A stretch of 6,173 bases of DNA, from positions 1 through 6,173 of the forward strand of contig JAGGUC010000131.1 in the NCBI GenBank assembly GCA_021158735.1, written 5' to 3'. Below, in pieces: positions 1-6,027 of this stretch. Below the pieces are notes generated by a model that worked only from the letters and a program-made list of their open reading frames with translations, searched no databases and had not been told where the DNA came from. The stretch is from Desulfurococcales archaeon. GTDB taxonomy: Archaea > Thermoproteota > Thermoprotei_A > Sulfolobales > NBVN01. A program made the translations under genes and the position numbers. The first letter of the stretch is position 1. Every line of letters begins with the position of its first letter.

Positions 1-661
1 CTAATGCTTTCTCAGCTACCCGAGCCCTTAAGGCACCGTGCAGCCTGTACAGCGGCGGCCCATCAGTAATTACTATCTTAGGCCTCCATGAGCGAACTTT
101 CTTAATTACTTCATCAATAAGTAACTGTGTATCTGATAAGTGGACCACACTACTGGAGCCATAACCTATCTTCACAATCATAACTCTAGCCCTCTTACTT
201 AAGCCGTGAGGGTATGGGCCGGAGAATTCAATTAATTCATCTGAGCTAGTGCTGCCTTCATTAACGTTTACTACTCTATCATGAAAGCATTCACATAATT
301 TCTCGAACCTTATCTTCTCATAAGCTACAGAGTTATCAATACTCTTAATCCATAGTACAGCTTGATTATTTAACATCCTTACAATACTTAGTGAAAACTG
401 AAATGGGTTGGCATCATGCAGAGGGATGTGGTCACCGTGCAAGTGCGTTACAACTATATCTGTGGCCTTAAGCCAATAGAAGGTGAGCAGCACCTTACTT
501 AACTCAGAAAAAGCAGCCTGAATAGGGTGGGGATGCAGTGCACTGCGAGTAAACCCTAATGCAACACCCGGATCTATGAGTACAGAGTGATTACCTACTT
601 CAATAAAGCATGACAGACCCCTCACACCCATACTTTCCGAACCGATAATTCGCAACTTCAT
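1..661 (-). CDS. UPF0282-family metallo-beta-lactamase-fold hydrolase (C-terminus beyond left edge)
   Basis: This reading frame stays open from an ATG at 661 down to the window edge, giving 220 residues; the family is usually about 300, so the C-terminal part lies outside. It shows the metallo-beta-lactamase fold signature: D30-P-G in an early strand (VLIDPGV) and the metal-binding motif THLHGDH (H73, H75, D77, H78). Other marks match UPF0282/COG2248 proteins of archaea: an N-terminus of the form MKLRIIGSESMGVRGLS, a PHG at 151-153, HLSD at 174-177 and DGPPLY at 200-205. Such proteins are predicted cytoplasmic metal-dependent hydrolases, and their substrate is not established. The ATG is preferred because the family begins directly with this strand; an internal ATG at residue 11 would remove it. 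The gene is divergent from the small Cys-protein gene at 735. Family assignment is by recalled motif pattern, not by search. Confidence 0.85.
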   Translation of the reverse strand, partial: MKLRIIGSESMGVRGLSCFIEVGNHSVLIDPGVALGFTRSALHPHPIQAAFSELSKVLLTFYWLKATDIVVTHLHGDHIPLHDANPFQFSLSIVRMLNNQAVLWIKSIDNSVAYEKIRFEKLCECFHDRVVNVNEGSTSSDELIEFSGPYPHGLSKRARVMIVKIGYGSSSVVHLSDTQLLIDEVIKKVRSWRPKIVITDGPPLYRLHGALRARVAEKAL

Positions 662-690
662 CTCAGTATCCGTTAAATAAGATCATAGCA

Positions 691-701
691 AAACTTAATA
701 A
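691..701 (+). promoter_or_regulatory. Candidate TATA-like promoter for the 735-1339 gene pair
   Basis: The AT-rich element AAACTTAATAA lies in the 73-nt gap between the divergent genes. Archaeal transcription normally starts about 25 nt downstream of the box, here near 722, just before the GTGGT at 724-728 that could serve as ribosome site for the ATG at 735. The core CTTAATAA reads TTATTAAG on the minus strand and could also serve the UPF0282 gene (start near 671, a leader of about 10 nt). A second AT-rich run, TTAAATAA at 673-680, is too close to the UPF0282 ATG to be its box. This is inferred from spacing only. Confidence 0.4.
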
Positions 702-734
702 CTGTGCAATAGCTCAGAAAACAGTGGTCAAAAA

Positions 735-1010
735 ATGCCGACACATAAAGAATGCGTTAACTTTGAGAATGGGTACTGCAGACTATTCAACATACCTGTA
801 AGTCCTGACGGTCCAGCGTGCCCTAATTTTAAGCCTATGACCATCAGGGAAGCTCAAGTACCTCTTACGAGAAGTTATGGGCCTACAGCAGGCAACCTGC
901 CTCCAATACCTCCAATACCATACGCTCCCCGGCTGCGGCAAGTCAGGGCTAGGAGGCGCTTAAGGTATAGGGGAGGCAGGAGGTTGGGTAGCCTGTGGTG
1001 GGGGCTGTGA
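735..1010 (+). CDS. Small Cys-motif protein with Pro- and Arg-rich tail, upstream of NifX-like gene
   Basis: A 91-residue protein with two visible parts. Residues 1-35 carry three cysteines (C7, C15, C29) and H4 in the pattern ECVNFENGYCRLF...PDGPACPNF, which looks like a small metal or Fe-S binding segment. From about residue 50 the chain becomes Pro-rich (NLPPIPPIPYAP) and then strongly basic (RQVRARRRLRYRGGRRLG), probably disordered. There is no signal peptide or membrane segment. GTGGT at 724-728 lies 6 nt before the ATG. The stop overlaps the preferred GTG start of the next gene (GTGA at 1007-1010), so the two are probably translated together. I recall short archaeal proteins with a similar Cys/GPACPNF pattern but know no established function. 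A partner or metal-delivery role for the NifX-like protein is inference from coupling alone. With only three cysteines, a fourth ligand would have to be His or come from another chain. Confidence 0.7.
   Translation: MPTHKECVNFENGYCRLFNIPVSPDGPACPNFKPMTIREAQVPLTRSYGPTAGNLPPIPPIPYAPRLRQVRARRRLRYRGGRRLGSLWWGL
997..1001 (+). promoter_or_regulatory. Ribosome binding site GGTGG deciding the GTG-1007 start
   Basis: GGTGG ends 5 nt before the GTG at 1007 and matches the crenarchaeal anti-Shine-Dalgarno type (GGTG). It argues against the in-frame upstream GTGs at 995 and 998, which it overlaps or abuts, and supports a GTGA stop/start overlap with the preceding gene. Confidence 0.6.
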
Positions 1011-1339
1011 AGTTAGTAATAGCTATACCTACTAAGGGGCGGAGCGGCCTGGACGATGTCGTTGATGAGGTATTTGCGAGGGCCGCATACTTCACCATTA
1101 TAGAGGCTTCAGAAGAAGGCTATAGAGTTAAGGAGATCATCAAGAACGAATTTAAGGATCTTACTCATGGAGTTGGACCTATTATAGTGAAGATCCTTAA
1201 GGATAAGGACGTAGGTATCATAGCACTGCCAGAAGCAGGTGTCGGTGTTAAGCAGCTATTACGTGAGCTCGGTATTCAGTACATTGAGGCTGAGGCAGGT
1301 ACTAAAGTTGAGGATGTACTGAAAATATGTCTTACCTAG
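1007..1339 (+). CDS. NifX/NifB-type dinitrogenase iron-molybdenum cofactor domain protein
   Basis: A 110-residue protein, the usual size of a stand-alone domain of the NifX/NifY/NifB C-terminal family (PF02579, COG1433). It starts with the typical strand KLVIAIPTKG. A 'VFARAAYFTIIE' segment follows at about residues 22-33, in the place where relatives have F-G-R-(C)-x-x-F-x-I. Next come THGVGPIIVKIL (about 53-64), a variant of the glycine turn, and the last alpha/beta unit VGIIALPEAGVGVKQLLRELGIQYIEA. In nitrogen fixers such domains bind FeMo-cofactor or its precursors. In non-fixing archaea they are widespread with no proven substrate, probably carrying an Fe-S or other metal cluster. No Cys is present in the usual cluster-loop region; the only Cys is near the C-terminus (KICLT). 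GTG 1007 is chosen over GTG 995 because of the ribosome site and GTGA overlap; starting at 995 would add four residues. It is coupled to the Cys-motif gene upstream and abuts the cobN remnant downstream. Confidence 0.85.
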   Translation: MKLVIAIPTKGRSGLDDVVDEVFARAAYFTIIEASEEGYRVKEIIKNEFKDLTHGVGPIIVKILKDKDVGIIALPEAGVGVKQLLRELGIQYIEAEAGTKVEDVLKICLT

Positions 1340-2304
1340 AATTACTAGCTAGTCACTTAACTTAAATTACGATGAGTTACTTGAGCATCCATCGAAAACC
1401 ACATATGGCGGGAGGAGGTACTCTAAGGTACTAGAGGAAATAGAATCGATAGCTAAGAAGATTATTGACTTACACGTAGTAAAAGGCAAGAACATACTAG
1501 AAGCCCTAAGGAATACATTAATCCCACCTAATGACATTAACCTAAATGACTTAGCAGCTACTTAACTACCTCAAACGAATTAAGGAAAATATACTAGCAT
1601 CAAACGAGTTAGATAGTGTCTTGCACGCACTTAATGGAGGATACATAGACCCCGGACCGGGAGGTGACCCAGTAAGATCTCCGGAGGTATTTCCTACAGG
1701 GCGCAACATATACCAGCTAGATCCAACTAATATACCAACTGAGGTAGCTATGGAGAGGGTAGTAGGATTGCTGAAGAGTACATTAGGAGGTACTATAAAC
1801 TGCATGGGCGCTACCCAGGGTCGTTAGCGTAGTGTTCTGGGGTTTTGAGACGATGAAGACAGGTGGTGAAACCATAGCAACAATACTTAGGTTCCTAGGA
1901 GTTAAACCTGTCTGGAAGTCCATCTACATCCGCGACCTAGAGGTTATTCCAATAGAGGAGTTAGGAAGGCCTAGAATAGATGTACTTGTGATTATATGCG
2001 GTATATTTAGGGATACCTTCTATAACATTATTGACTACTTGATAGAGCATTTAAATTAGTTGCAGACTTGAATGAACCACCTGAATGGAATTATGTTAGA
2101 GCAAATATCCTGCAGGATAGGAGTGAACTTGGAGATGAATCCTTACTTAGAATATTTGGTCCTCCAGAAGGTGAGTATGCAACTCTTCTCACAAACTTGA
2201 TTGAGAGTAGTGCATGGAGAAGTGAAGTAGAACTCATACAAGCATACCTAGAGAGCATGAGGTACGCGTACGGTGAAAACATCAGAGAAAGATACAGCCA
2301 GTAA
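1327..2304 (+). pseudogene. cobN: Decayed cobN remnant (cobaltochelatase large subunit, CobN/BchH family)
   Basis: Joining frames rebuilds about 320 residues from the middle to C-terminal half of a CobN/magnesium-chelatase H subunit, the large subunit that inserts cobalt into the corrin ring (PF02514); full proteins have about 1200-1400 residues. Pieces in order: 1353-1562 (LNYDELLEHPSKTTYGG, IIDLHVVKGKNILEALRN); 1564-1764 (ALNGGYIDPGPGGDPVRSPE, FPTGRNIYQLDPTNIPTEVA); 1767-1816 (IAEEYIRRYYKLHGRYP); 1817-2056 (RVVSVVFWGFETMKTGGET, GRPRIDVLVIICGIFRDTFY); 2047-2301 (AFKLVADLNEPPEWNYVRAN, RIFGPPEGEYATLLTNLIES). A short piece in another frame, 1327-1362 (MSYLELLASHLT), may be the most upstream remnant. 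Breaks lie near 1362, 1558-1563, 1766, 1816 and 2046. The first half of the gene and its last part, after RERYSQ, are absent. Short start-to-stop frames inside it (for example 1621-1827, 1832-2059, 2068-2304) are fragments, not genes. It cannot make a working chelatase as written. Confidence 0.88.
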
Positions 2305-3076
2305 GCTCCTAGTGAGGATTAAGGAAAGGAGACTAATTGAGGATCTAATGTCCCGAATTACTGGTGAGGGCGAAGAGATGGGAAGTTATTTAATAATCCT
2401 GGCGTTCTCAAGCTCGCAGCTATAAGAGCACTTAGTGAGTATGGAAAGAGTAGAGTTAATGTTGTGCTGGCAACACCAGATAACTACTCTACAGCACCAG
2501 CTGCAGTAATTGCTACGTACTTGTGGGCAAGGCTGTTTCTGGTTTTACGATAGGTTTAAGTATTCTTAACTACTCCTTATTACTTGATGAGATGATCCGC
2601 TATGCGGTGAGGTATACCTCAGATGGGAGCCCTATGGCGTTGGGCTCGACTGAGCCCCATGAAGTGCGGGTGAAGCTAATGAACCCGCACCAAGAACTAA
2701 CTCCCCCACACAAAATTAAAAGTAATGAAAACCATCTAGAAGTGCCGTGAGGGGAGAAACGCTATGCATTACTTCAAGGTTAATTCGATCTAGTAGTATT
2801 GTTGCTGAGAGCTATAGAGTGAGTAGTGACCTGCTTGACGTTGCAGCTATTTCCCGCGATTGCATACACAAGAAATCTAAGGTGTTGGTGGTTATAGCAG
2901 ATGCTTCAAATCTAGATGTTCTTATTGCTGCATGCAGTATTGCACTGAAGTACCACTCCAACATTGTAGGTGTTTTCTCCTTGATTGGGCCGAAGTATGA
3001 AGTCTACAAGAGCTACTTAAGTAATAAGCTGAAATTAACTCCTAGGATAGTAGCTCTGCATGTTTTAAGTAATTGA
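2297..3076 (+). pseudogene. Broken reading-frame chain of unknown identity, possibly a decayed membrane-anchored DUF58/VWA-like gene
   Basis: No single frame spans this stretch, but protein-like segments follow each other in changing frames. 2297-2425 encodes a charged piece (SKLLVRIKERRLIEDLMSRI). 2368-2553 encodes LFNNPGVLKLAAIRALSEYG and VVLATPDNYSTAPAAVIATY. 2523-2750 continues with VGKAVSGFTIGLSILNYSLL, a hydrophobic stretch, then EVRVKLMNP. 2747-3076 encodes KSKVLVVIADASNLDVLIAA, SIALKYHSNIVGVF and ends RIVALHVLSN. The steps at about 2523 and 2748 both equal a one-base loss. A hydrophobic N-terminal part, a beta-type stretch and a late Rossmann-like 'VLVVIADAS...' segment recall DUF58 proteins with a VWA-like domain, but the match is weak and I would not assign it. 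The last frame (109 codons, GTG at 2747 overlapping the TGA at 2748-2750) could be a small intact gene; I see no ribosome site for it. The segment 2297-2425 may instead belong to the cobN wreck. Confidence 0.5.
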
Positions 3077-3078
3077 CA

Positions 3079-4290
3079 CTACTTAAAGCCCACTTTATAC
3101 ATTTTCTCTGGATTTGTTAGTCCTGCTATGCTTATCGCCAAGTAAGGGTCTCCAAGCTTCTTAGCTAACTCGCTCTGGAGCTGCTGTTGCGTTAGATGGA
3201 GTAGGTCCTTCCTTAATCTGCACATCGCATCTACTACATCTATTGGGTGAGGAACACCGTTTACTCCAGTTATGCTTGATAAGTAAGCTATCAGTTCTTT
3301 GATAGTGAAGTCGTTGCTGGGCCACACCTCTATCTTCGATGCTGCCATGAAGTATGTAGGGAGCTTAGCTTTATATACAGCTACTCGAACAGCTGATGTT
3401 AGGTAGTCACCCGCCTTCATTACAGCAACGATCCATGCGAACCTATTATTAAGTGCTGCCACCTGCTCTGCAGGCATGCTGCCACCATACTTCTTAAGGA
3501 ATTCATTAAGGTAGTATGCTATGTCTGAGTAAGTCTCTAAGTCGACCCACTCACCTGGCTCTAGTACGTAGGTGGCTAGAGCCTTATCATTAACTACTAC
3601 TTCAGGAGCGTCAATAACTACAGGAATGTCCCTCCCATAGACCCTCTTAAGAATACCTACGAGAGCCGTATCTGTCTTATCAGCCAGCTCCAAAACCTCA
3701 ATAGTAAGATCCAGCACCCTACCATACAGCTTACCCATAGTGCTTTGCCTCCTCTTCCTCTCACTAGTGTACCCAGGCGGGATCCTCGGGAAGATCTCGC
3801 CATCAATGAGAACTACGTCTACGTCTAACTCACCCGCCTTCTTAAGCTCTAGTACCTCCTTAATGAACTTCCTCTCAACGATCTTAGAGAGAGGCTTCCC
3901 CACAGCTTCATCCTGAATGAACTTAACGAAACCTACTGAAGCAGTTGAGGGTAGGGAGCGCGAAGCAGCCCCGTGAAGAATGTGGGACCTAATGACAACT
4001 AAGAGCTTACCGCCGATCAGCTCCAGAGGGGGTGAGGTAAACCCTGTGTCTACCGCTAAGTACTTAGGATTGGCTCTGAACCCCTCAGGAATTCGCTTGA
4101 GCCTGCCTAACTCCTCCAACCTCCTCCTAATAACATCTCTACTCCCCAGCGAGGACTTAAGCACTCTAGCTATTCGGTCAGCCTCCTCGGCAACATCCTT
4201 GAGAACAACGAGTGTGAGAGGCTCCTCCCCAAACTCCGTCAGGTACTCGTCCCCTACACCAGCTCGTGCGGGCCCGCCCTCCCTACTCAA
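3079..4290 (-). CDS. nurA: NurA 5'-3' DNA nuclease
   Basis: A 403-residue protein with NurA-family landmarks. The first metal-binding Asp is D81 in YLAVDTGFTSPP (usually D-G-S/D-x-G). The second acidic motif is VVLIDGE with D163. VGILKRVYGRD (about 211-221) is the I-x-K-R motif, and GVPHPIDVVDA (about 345-355) is the C-terminal 'P-x-P-hydrophobic' helix motif. NurA dimers dock on the HerA hexamer and degrade DNA 5'-3' to make the single-stranded 3' tails used for recombination. The gene starts with TTG, 8 nt inside the end of herA. The choice rests on GGTGAGG at 4295-4301, which is well placed, and no ATG or GTG lies in frame near the N-terminus. The first 20 residues are Gly/Ala/Arg-rich and probably flexible. 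Length is slightly above the 330-350 residues of Sulfolobus-type NurA. It stops 2 nt from the end of the convergent broken frame. Confidence 0.92.
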   Translation of the reverse strand: MSREGGPARAGVGDEYLTEFGEEPLTLVVLKDVAEEADRIARVLKSSLGSRDVIRRRLEELGRLKRIPEGFRANPKYLAVDTGFTSPPLELIGGKLLVVIRSHILHGAASRSLPSTASVGFVKFIQDEAVGKPLSKIVERKFIKEVLELKKAGELDVDVVLIDGEIFPRIPPGYTSERKRRQSTMGKLYGRVLDLTIEVLELADKTDTALVGILKRVYGRDIPVVIDAPEVVVNDKALATYVLEPGEWVDLETYSDIAYYLNEFLKKYGGSMPAEQVAALNNRFAWIVAVMKAGDYLTSAVRVAVYKAKLPTYFMAASKIEVWPSNDFTIKELIAYLSSITGVNGVPHPIDVVDAMCRLRKDLLHLTQQQLQSELAKKLGDPYLAISIAGLTNPEKMYKVGFK

Positions 4291-5839
4291 CTTCCCTCAC
4301 CCTAATTAATACTGGGATCTTGAGCGGGTTCATGAGCCCAGCTACGTAGAACTCCCTACTACCTAGTACAGCAAGTGACTGCTCACTAATGCCTGCGAGG
4401 TTCATGTAGCCGCTTAACTCACTAAAGTCTGAGGGTGTCTGAAGCTTACTGAAGAACCAGGTGTTTATGTTGCCCCTGATGTCCGGGTCTAAGTCAATTA
4501 TCCTCTGAGTTACTAGGACAGCACCTAGACCCCACTTCCTACCCTCCCTAGCGATCCTACCTATAGCTGACTTAGCTCCTCCGCAGTACCTGCAGGCGTA
4601 GTTATGCGCCTCATCAACCACCACAACAGTATTTACTGGCTTACGGGAGACCTCGATCCTCCTCCACAACTCACTAACTACTGAAGCAACTACGTACCTG
4701 CGGATCACGAGCTCCTCAGTGCTTAAGTCAACAACAACCAGCCTCTTCTTTAGGGCCTCATCAACTATGCCTGAGGGGAGCAGGTCCCTGCTACTGAGAG
4801 ACCTGAAGAAGCCCTCACCCAACTTAATATCTACTGCAACACCTAACCTCACCCTAACACTCTCTTTTGTGCTGAAGGACCTAGCGATTTCGCCCACAGC
4901 CTCCTTAAACCTCTCCCTGCTCCATTCAACAGGGCTCCTCGACATCACAGCCATTAACTTCTCGTAGTCTACTCTATCTAATCTACTGAGGAAGTTCCTC
5001 AAGTCACTACCTCTGCCAGACGAGACAAGCCCTCTCTGAGCTGTTGAGGACTCACTACCGAATACCTCAGCCCTGAGCTCCGGCGGCAGCTCCCTGTATA
5101 TGTAGTAGAGTACCGCCGTGATGAAGTAGGGGTCGTAGGTTCTCGCATCCAGACCCGACCTCTCAAGCATTAAGTCAGTAATTAATGACACATCAAGTAC
5201 CACCCTAGAAGCCTCCACTACTCTGTCAGGGTAGAACCTTACGTAGTCCAGCCCCGTGTGGTCAAAGACTATCATGCTGTACTCGGTCTTAGCCAGTACC
5301 TCATCGATGAGTGCCTTAACTAGCCTAGACTTGCCAGTGCCTGTCGCACCCACAACCGCGAGGTGGTAGGGGAGCCAGTGAGGATCTAGAGGGACTTCAA
5401 TACCGCTGTACTTATGGTTGCCTATGATCAAGCCCTCACCTAAGCTAATACCCAGGTCTGTAGCACCCTCAACTATGTAGATCTTCGAGCCTGGATTAGG
5501 CGGGAGCTGAACCTCACCTATCGACCTGGACTCCAGCGTACCAACTAGGGCGGCATAGGCACTCGTGTGAGGTAGCGTTCCCGCATCAGCTAGTGCTGGA
5601 TTATCTACGTAACTAGTCCTCCTGTACGCGCTCAGAAACGGCTCGTACCTCCTGGAGTTTCTCAGAATACCTAAGTACTTAATTCCTCTTTTCCCGTCGT
5701 CAATAATCACCAGCTGCTCCTCCTTAGCCAAGTGCTCGACCCTGTCCCACACAATTACGGGCACGTAAGTTATGGTTGACCCACTGCCTACGATACCTAC
5801 TAACTGCAACCTAAGACCCCCTAAGACAACTAGCCGCAT
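4283..5839 (-). CDS. herA: HerA-type hexameric DNA-translocating ATPase
   Basis: A 518-residue HerA-FtsK superfamily ATPase, close to the usual 490-550. Residues about 10-60 form the HAS-barrel (LVGIVGSGSTITYVPVIVW, YLGIL), which contacts NurA. The motor core follows: Walker A GATGTGKS at 164-171 (K170), FDHTGLDY at 192-199 (D193, matching D of the usual DPHGEY), and Walker B VVVVDEAHNYA at 405-415 (D409, E410). Then come RIAREGRKWGLG at 428-439 (R431/R434, arginine-finger region) and VTQR at 443-446 before NINTWFFSKL. HerA pumps DNA with NurA attached to resect ends. Unusual: a CRYC pair (C416, C419) just after Walker B, where relatives normally lack Cys, and the altered DHTGLD. The ATG at 5839 has no ribosome site but a TATA-like box about 25 nt upstream, fitting a leaderless mRNA. 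nurA follows with an 8-nt overlap; mre11 and rad50 are not beside it. Confidence 0.93.
   Translation of the reverse strand: MRLVVLGGLRLQLVGIVGSGSTITYVPVIVWDRVEHLAKEEQLVIIDDGKRGIKYLGILRNSRRYEPFLSAYRRTSYVDNPALADAGTLPHTSAYAALVGTLESRSIGEVQLPPNPGSKIYIVEGATDLGISLGEGLIIGNHKYSGIEVPLDPHWLPYHLAVVGATGTGKSRLVKALIDEVLAKTEYSMIVFDHTGLDYVRFYPDRVVEASRVVLDVSLITDLMLERSGLDARTYDPYFITAVLYYIYRELPPELRAEVFGSESSTAQRGLVSSGRGSDLRNFLSRLDRVDYEKLMAVMSRSPVEWSRERFKEAVGEIARSFSTKESVRVRLGVAVDIKLGEGFFRSLSSRDLLPSGIVDEALKKRLVVVDLSTEELVIRRYVVASVVSELWRRIEVSRKPVNTVVVVDEAHNYACRYCGGAKSAIGRIAREGRKWGLGAVLVTQRIIDLDPDIRGNINTWFFSKLQTPSDFSELSGYMNLAGISEQSLAVLGSREFYVAGLMNPLKIPVLIRVREVE
4295..4301 (-). promoter_or_regulatory. nurA: Ribosome binding site GGTGAGG for nurA, inside herA
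   Basis: On the minus strand GGTGAGG lies 4 nt before the TTG at 4290 and within the last codons of herA. It closely matches the archaeal Shine-Dalgarno GGAGGTGA type, supports the unusual TTG start, and indicates translation coupled to herA. Confidence 0.7.
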
Positions 5840-5859
5840 AAGACCTATAGTATCTAGGC

Positions 5860-5869
5860 CTTAAAAAGT
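5860..5869 (-). promoter_or_regulatory. TATA-like promoter of the herA-nurA operon
   Basis: On the minus strand the box CTTTTTAAGG is centred about 25 nt upstream of the herA ATG, so transcription should begin at or next to the A of the start codon. No Shine-Dalgarno precedes the ATG, consistent with a leaderless first gene and a ribosome site only for the downstream nurA. Confidence 0.65.
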
Positions 5870-5993
5870 AAGTAAGGAATTTAGCAGAAGAAGTATTACC
5901 TTAACTGACTCTCCATCCCCCTATACACTACTTAGAATGCGCGAGATATGCCATACATTAAAAATTAATTCCCTGAGCTCGAGGTAGAAGAAA

Positions 5994-6002
5994 AACTTTT
6001 AG
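5994..6002 (+). promoter_or_regulatory. TATA-like promoter for the membrane-protein gene at 6028
   Basis: AACTTTTAG, preceded by an A-rich run (GAAGAAAAA) in the position of a BRE, is centred about 28-30 nt before the ATG at 6028. No ribosome site is visible before that ATG, so a leaderless or nearly leaderless mRNA is likely. The rest of the 5870-5993 gap contains another AT-rich run (ATTAAAAATTAATT, 5957-5970) but nothing else I recognise. Confidence 0.5.
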
Positions 6003-6027
6003 GATTACGTAGAGATTTTTCAAGAAC

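Noticed and set aside
1566..1805. 79-codon open frame on the minus strand across the cobN remnant
   Set aside because: It is the complement of the stretch encoding GGYIDPGPGGDPVRS on the plus strand, where the CobN match is unmistakable. The minus-strand translation has no recognisable features.
1327..2304. Programmed ribosomal frameshifting that would let cobN be read as one protein
   Set aside because: At least five shifts would be needed, without a common slippery sequence, and the first half of the protein is missing. Gene decay is simpler.
1340..3076. Transposon insertion or integration as the cause of the gene wreck
   Set aside because: I found no terminal inverted repeats, target-site duplications, transposase-like frame or tRNA gene in or beside this stretch.
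3980..4309. 109-codon plus-strand open frame over the nurA start region
   Set aside because: It lies antisense to the NurA N-terminus with its DTGF motif, has Ser/Leu-rich composition typical of an antisense shadow, and has no ribosome site or promoter of its own.
4719..4967. 82-codon plus-strand open frame inside herA
   Set aside because: It is antisense to the HerA ATPase core, is Ser/Thr/Leu-rich, has no promoter or ribosome site, and is explained by the codon bias of the opposite strand.
3079..5839. A HerA-based antiphage defence system (such as SIR2-HerA or DUF4297-HerA types)
   Set aside because: The partner has clear NurA motifs (DTGF, LIDGE, GILKR, PHP). No SIR2, DUF4297 or other effector domain and no defence neighbours are visible, so the DNA-end-processing pair is the plain reading.
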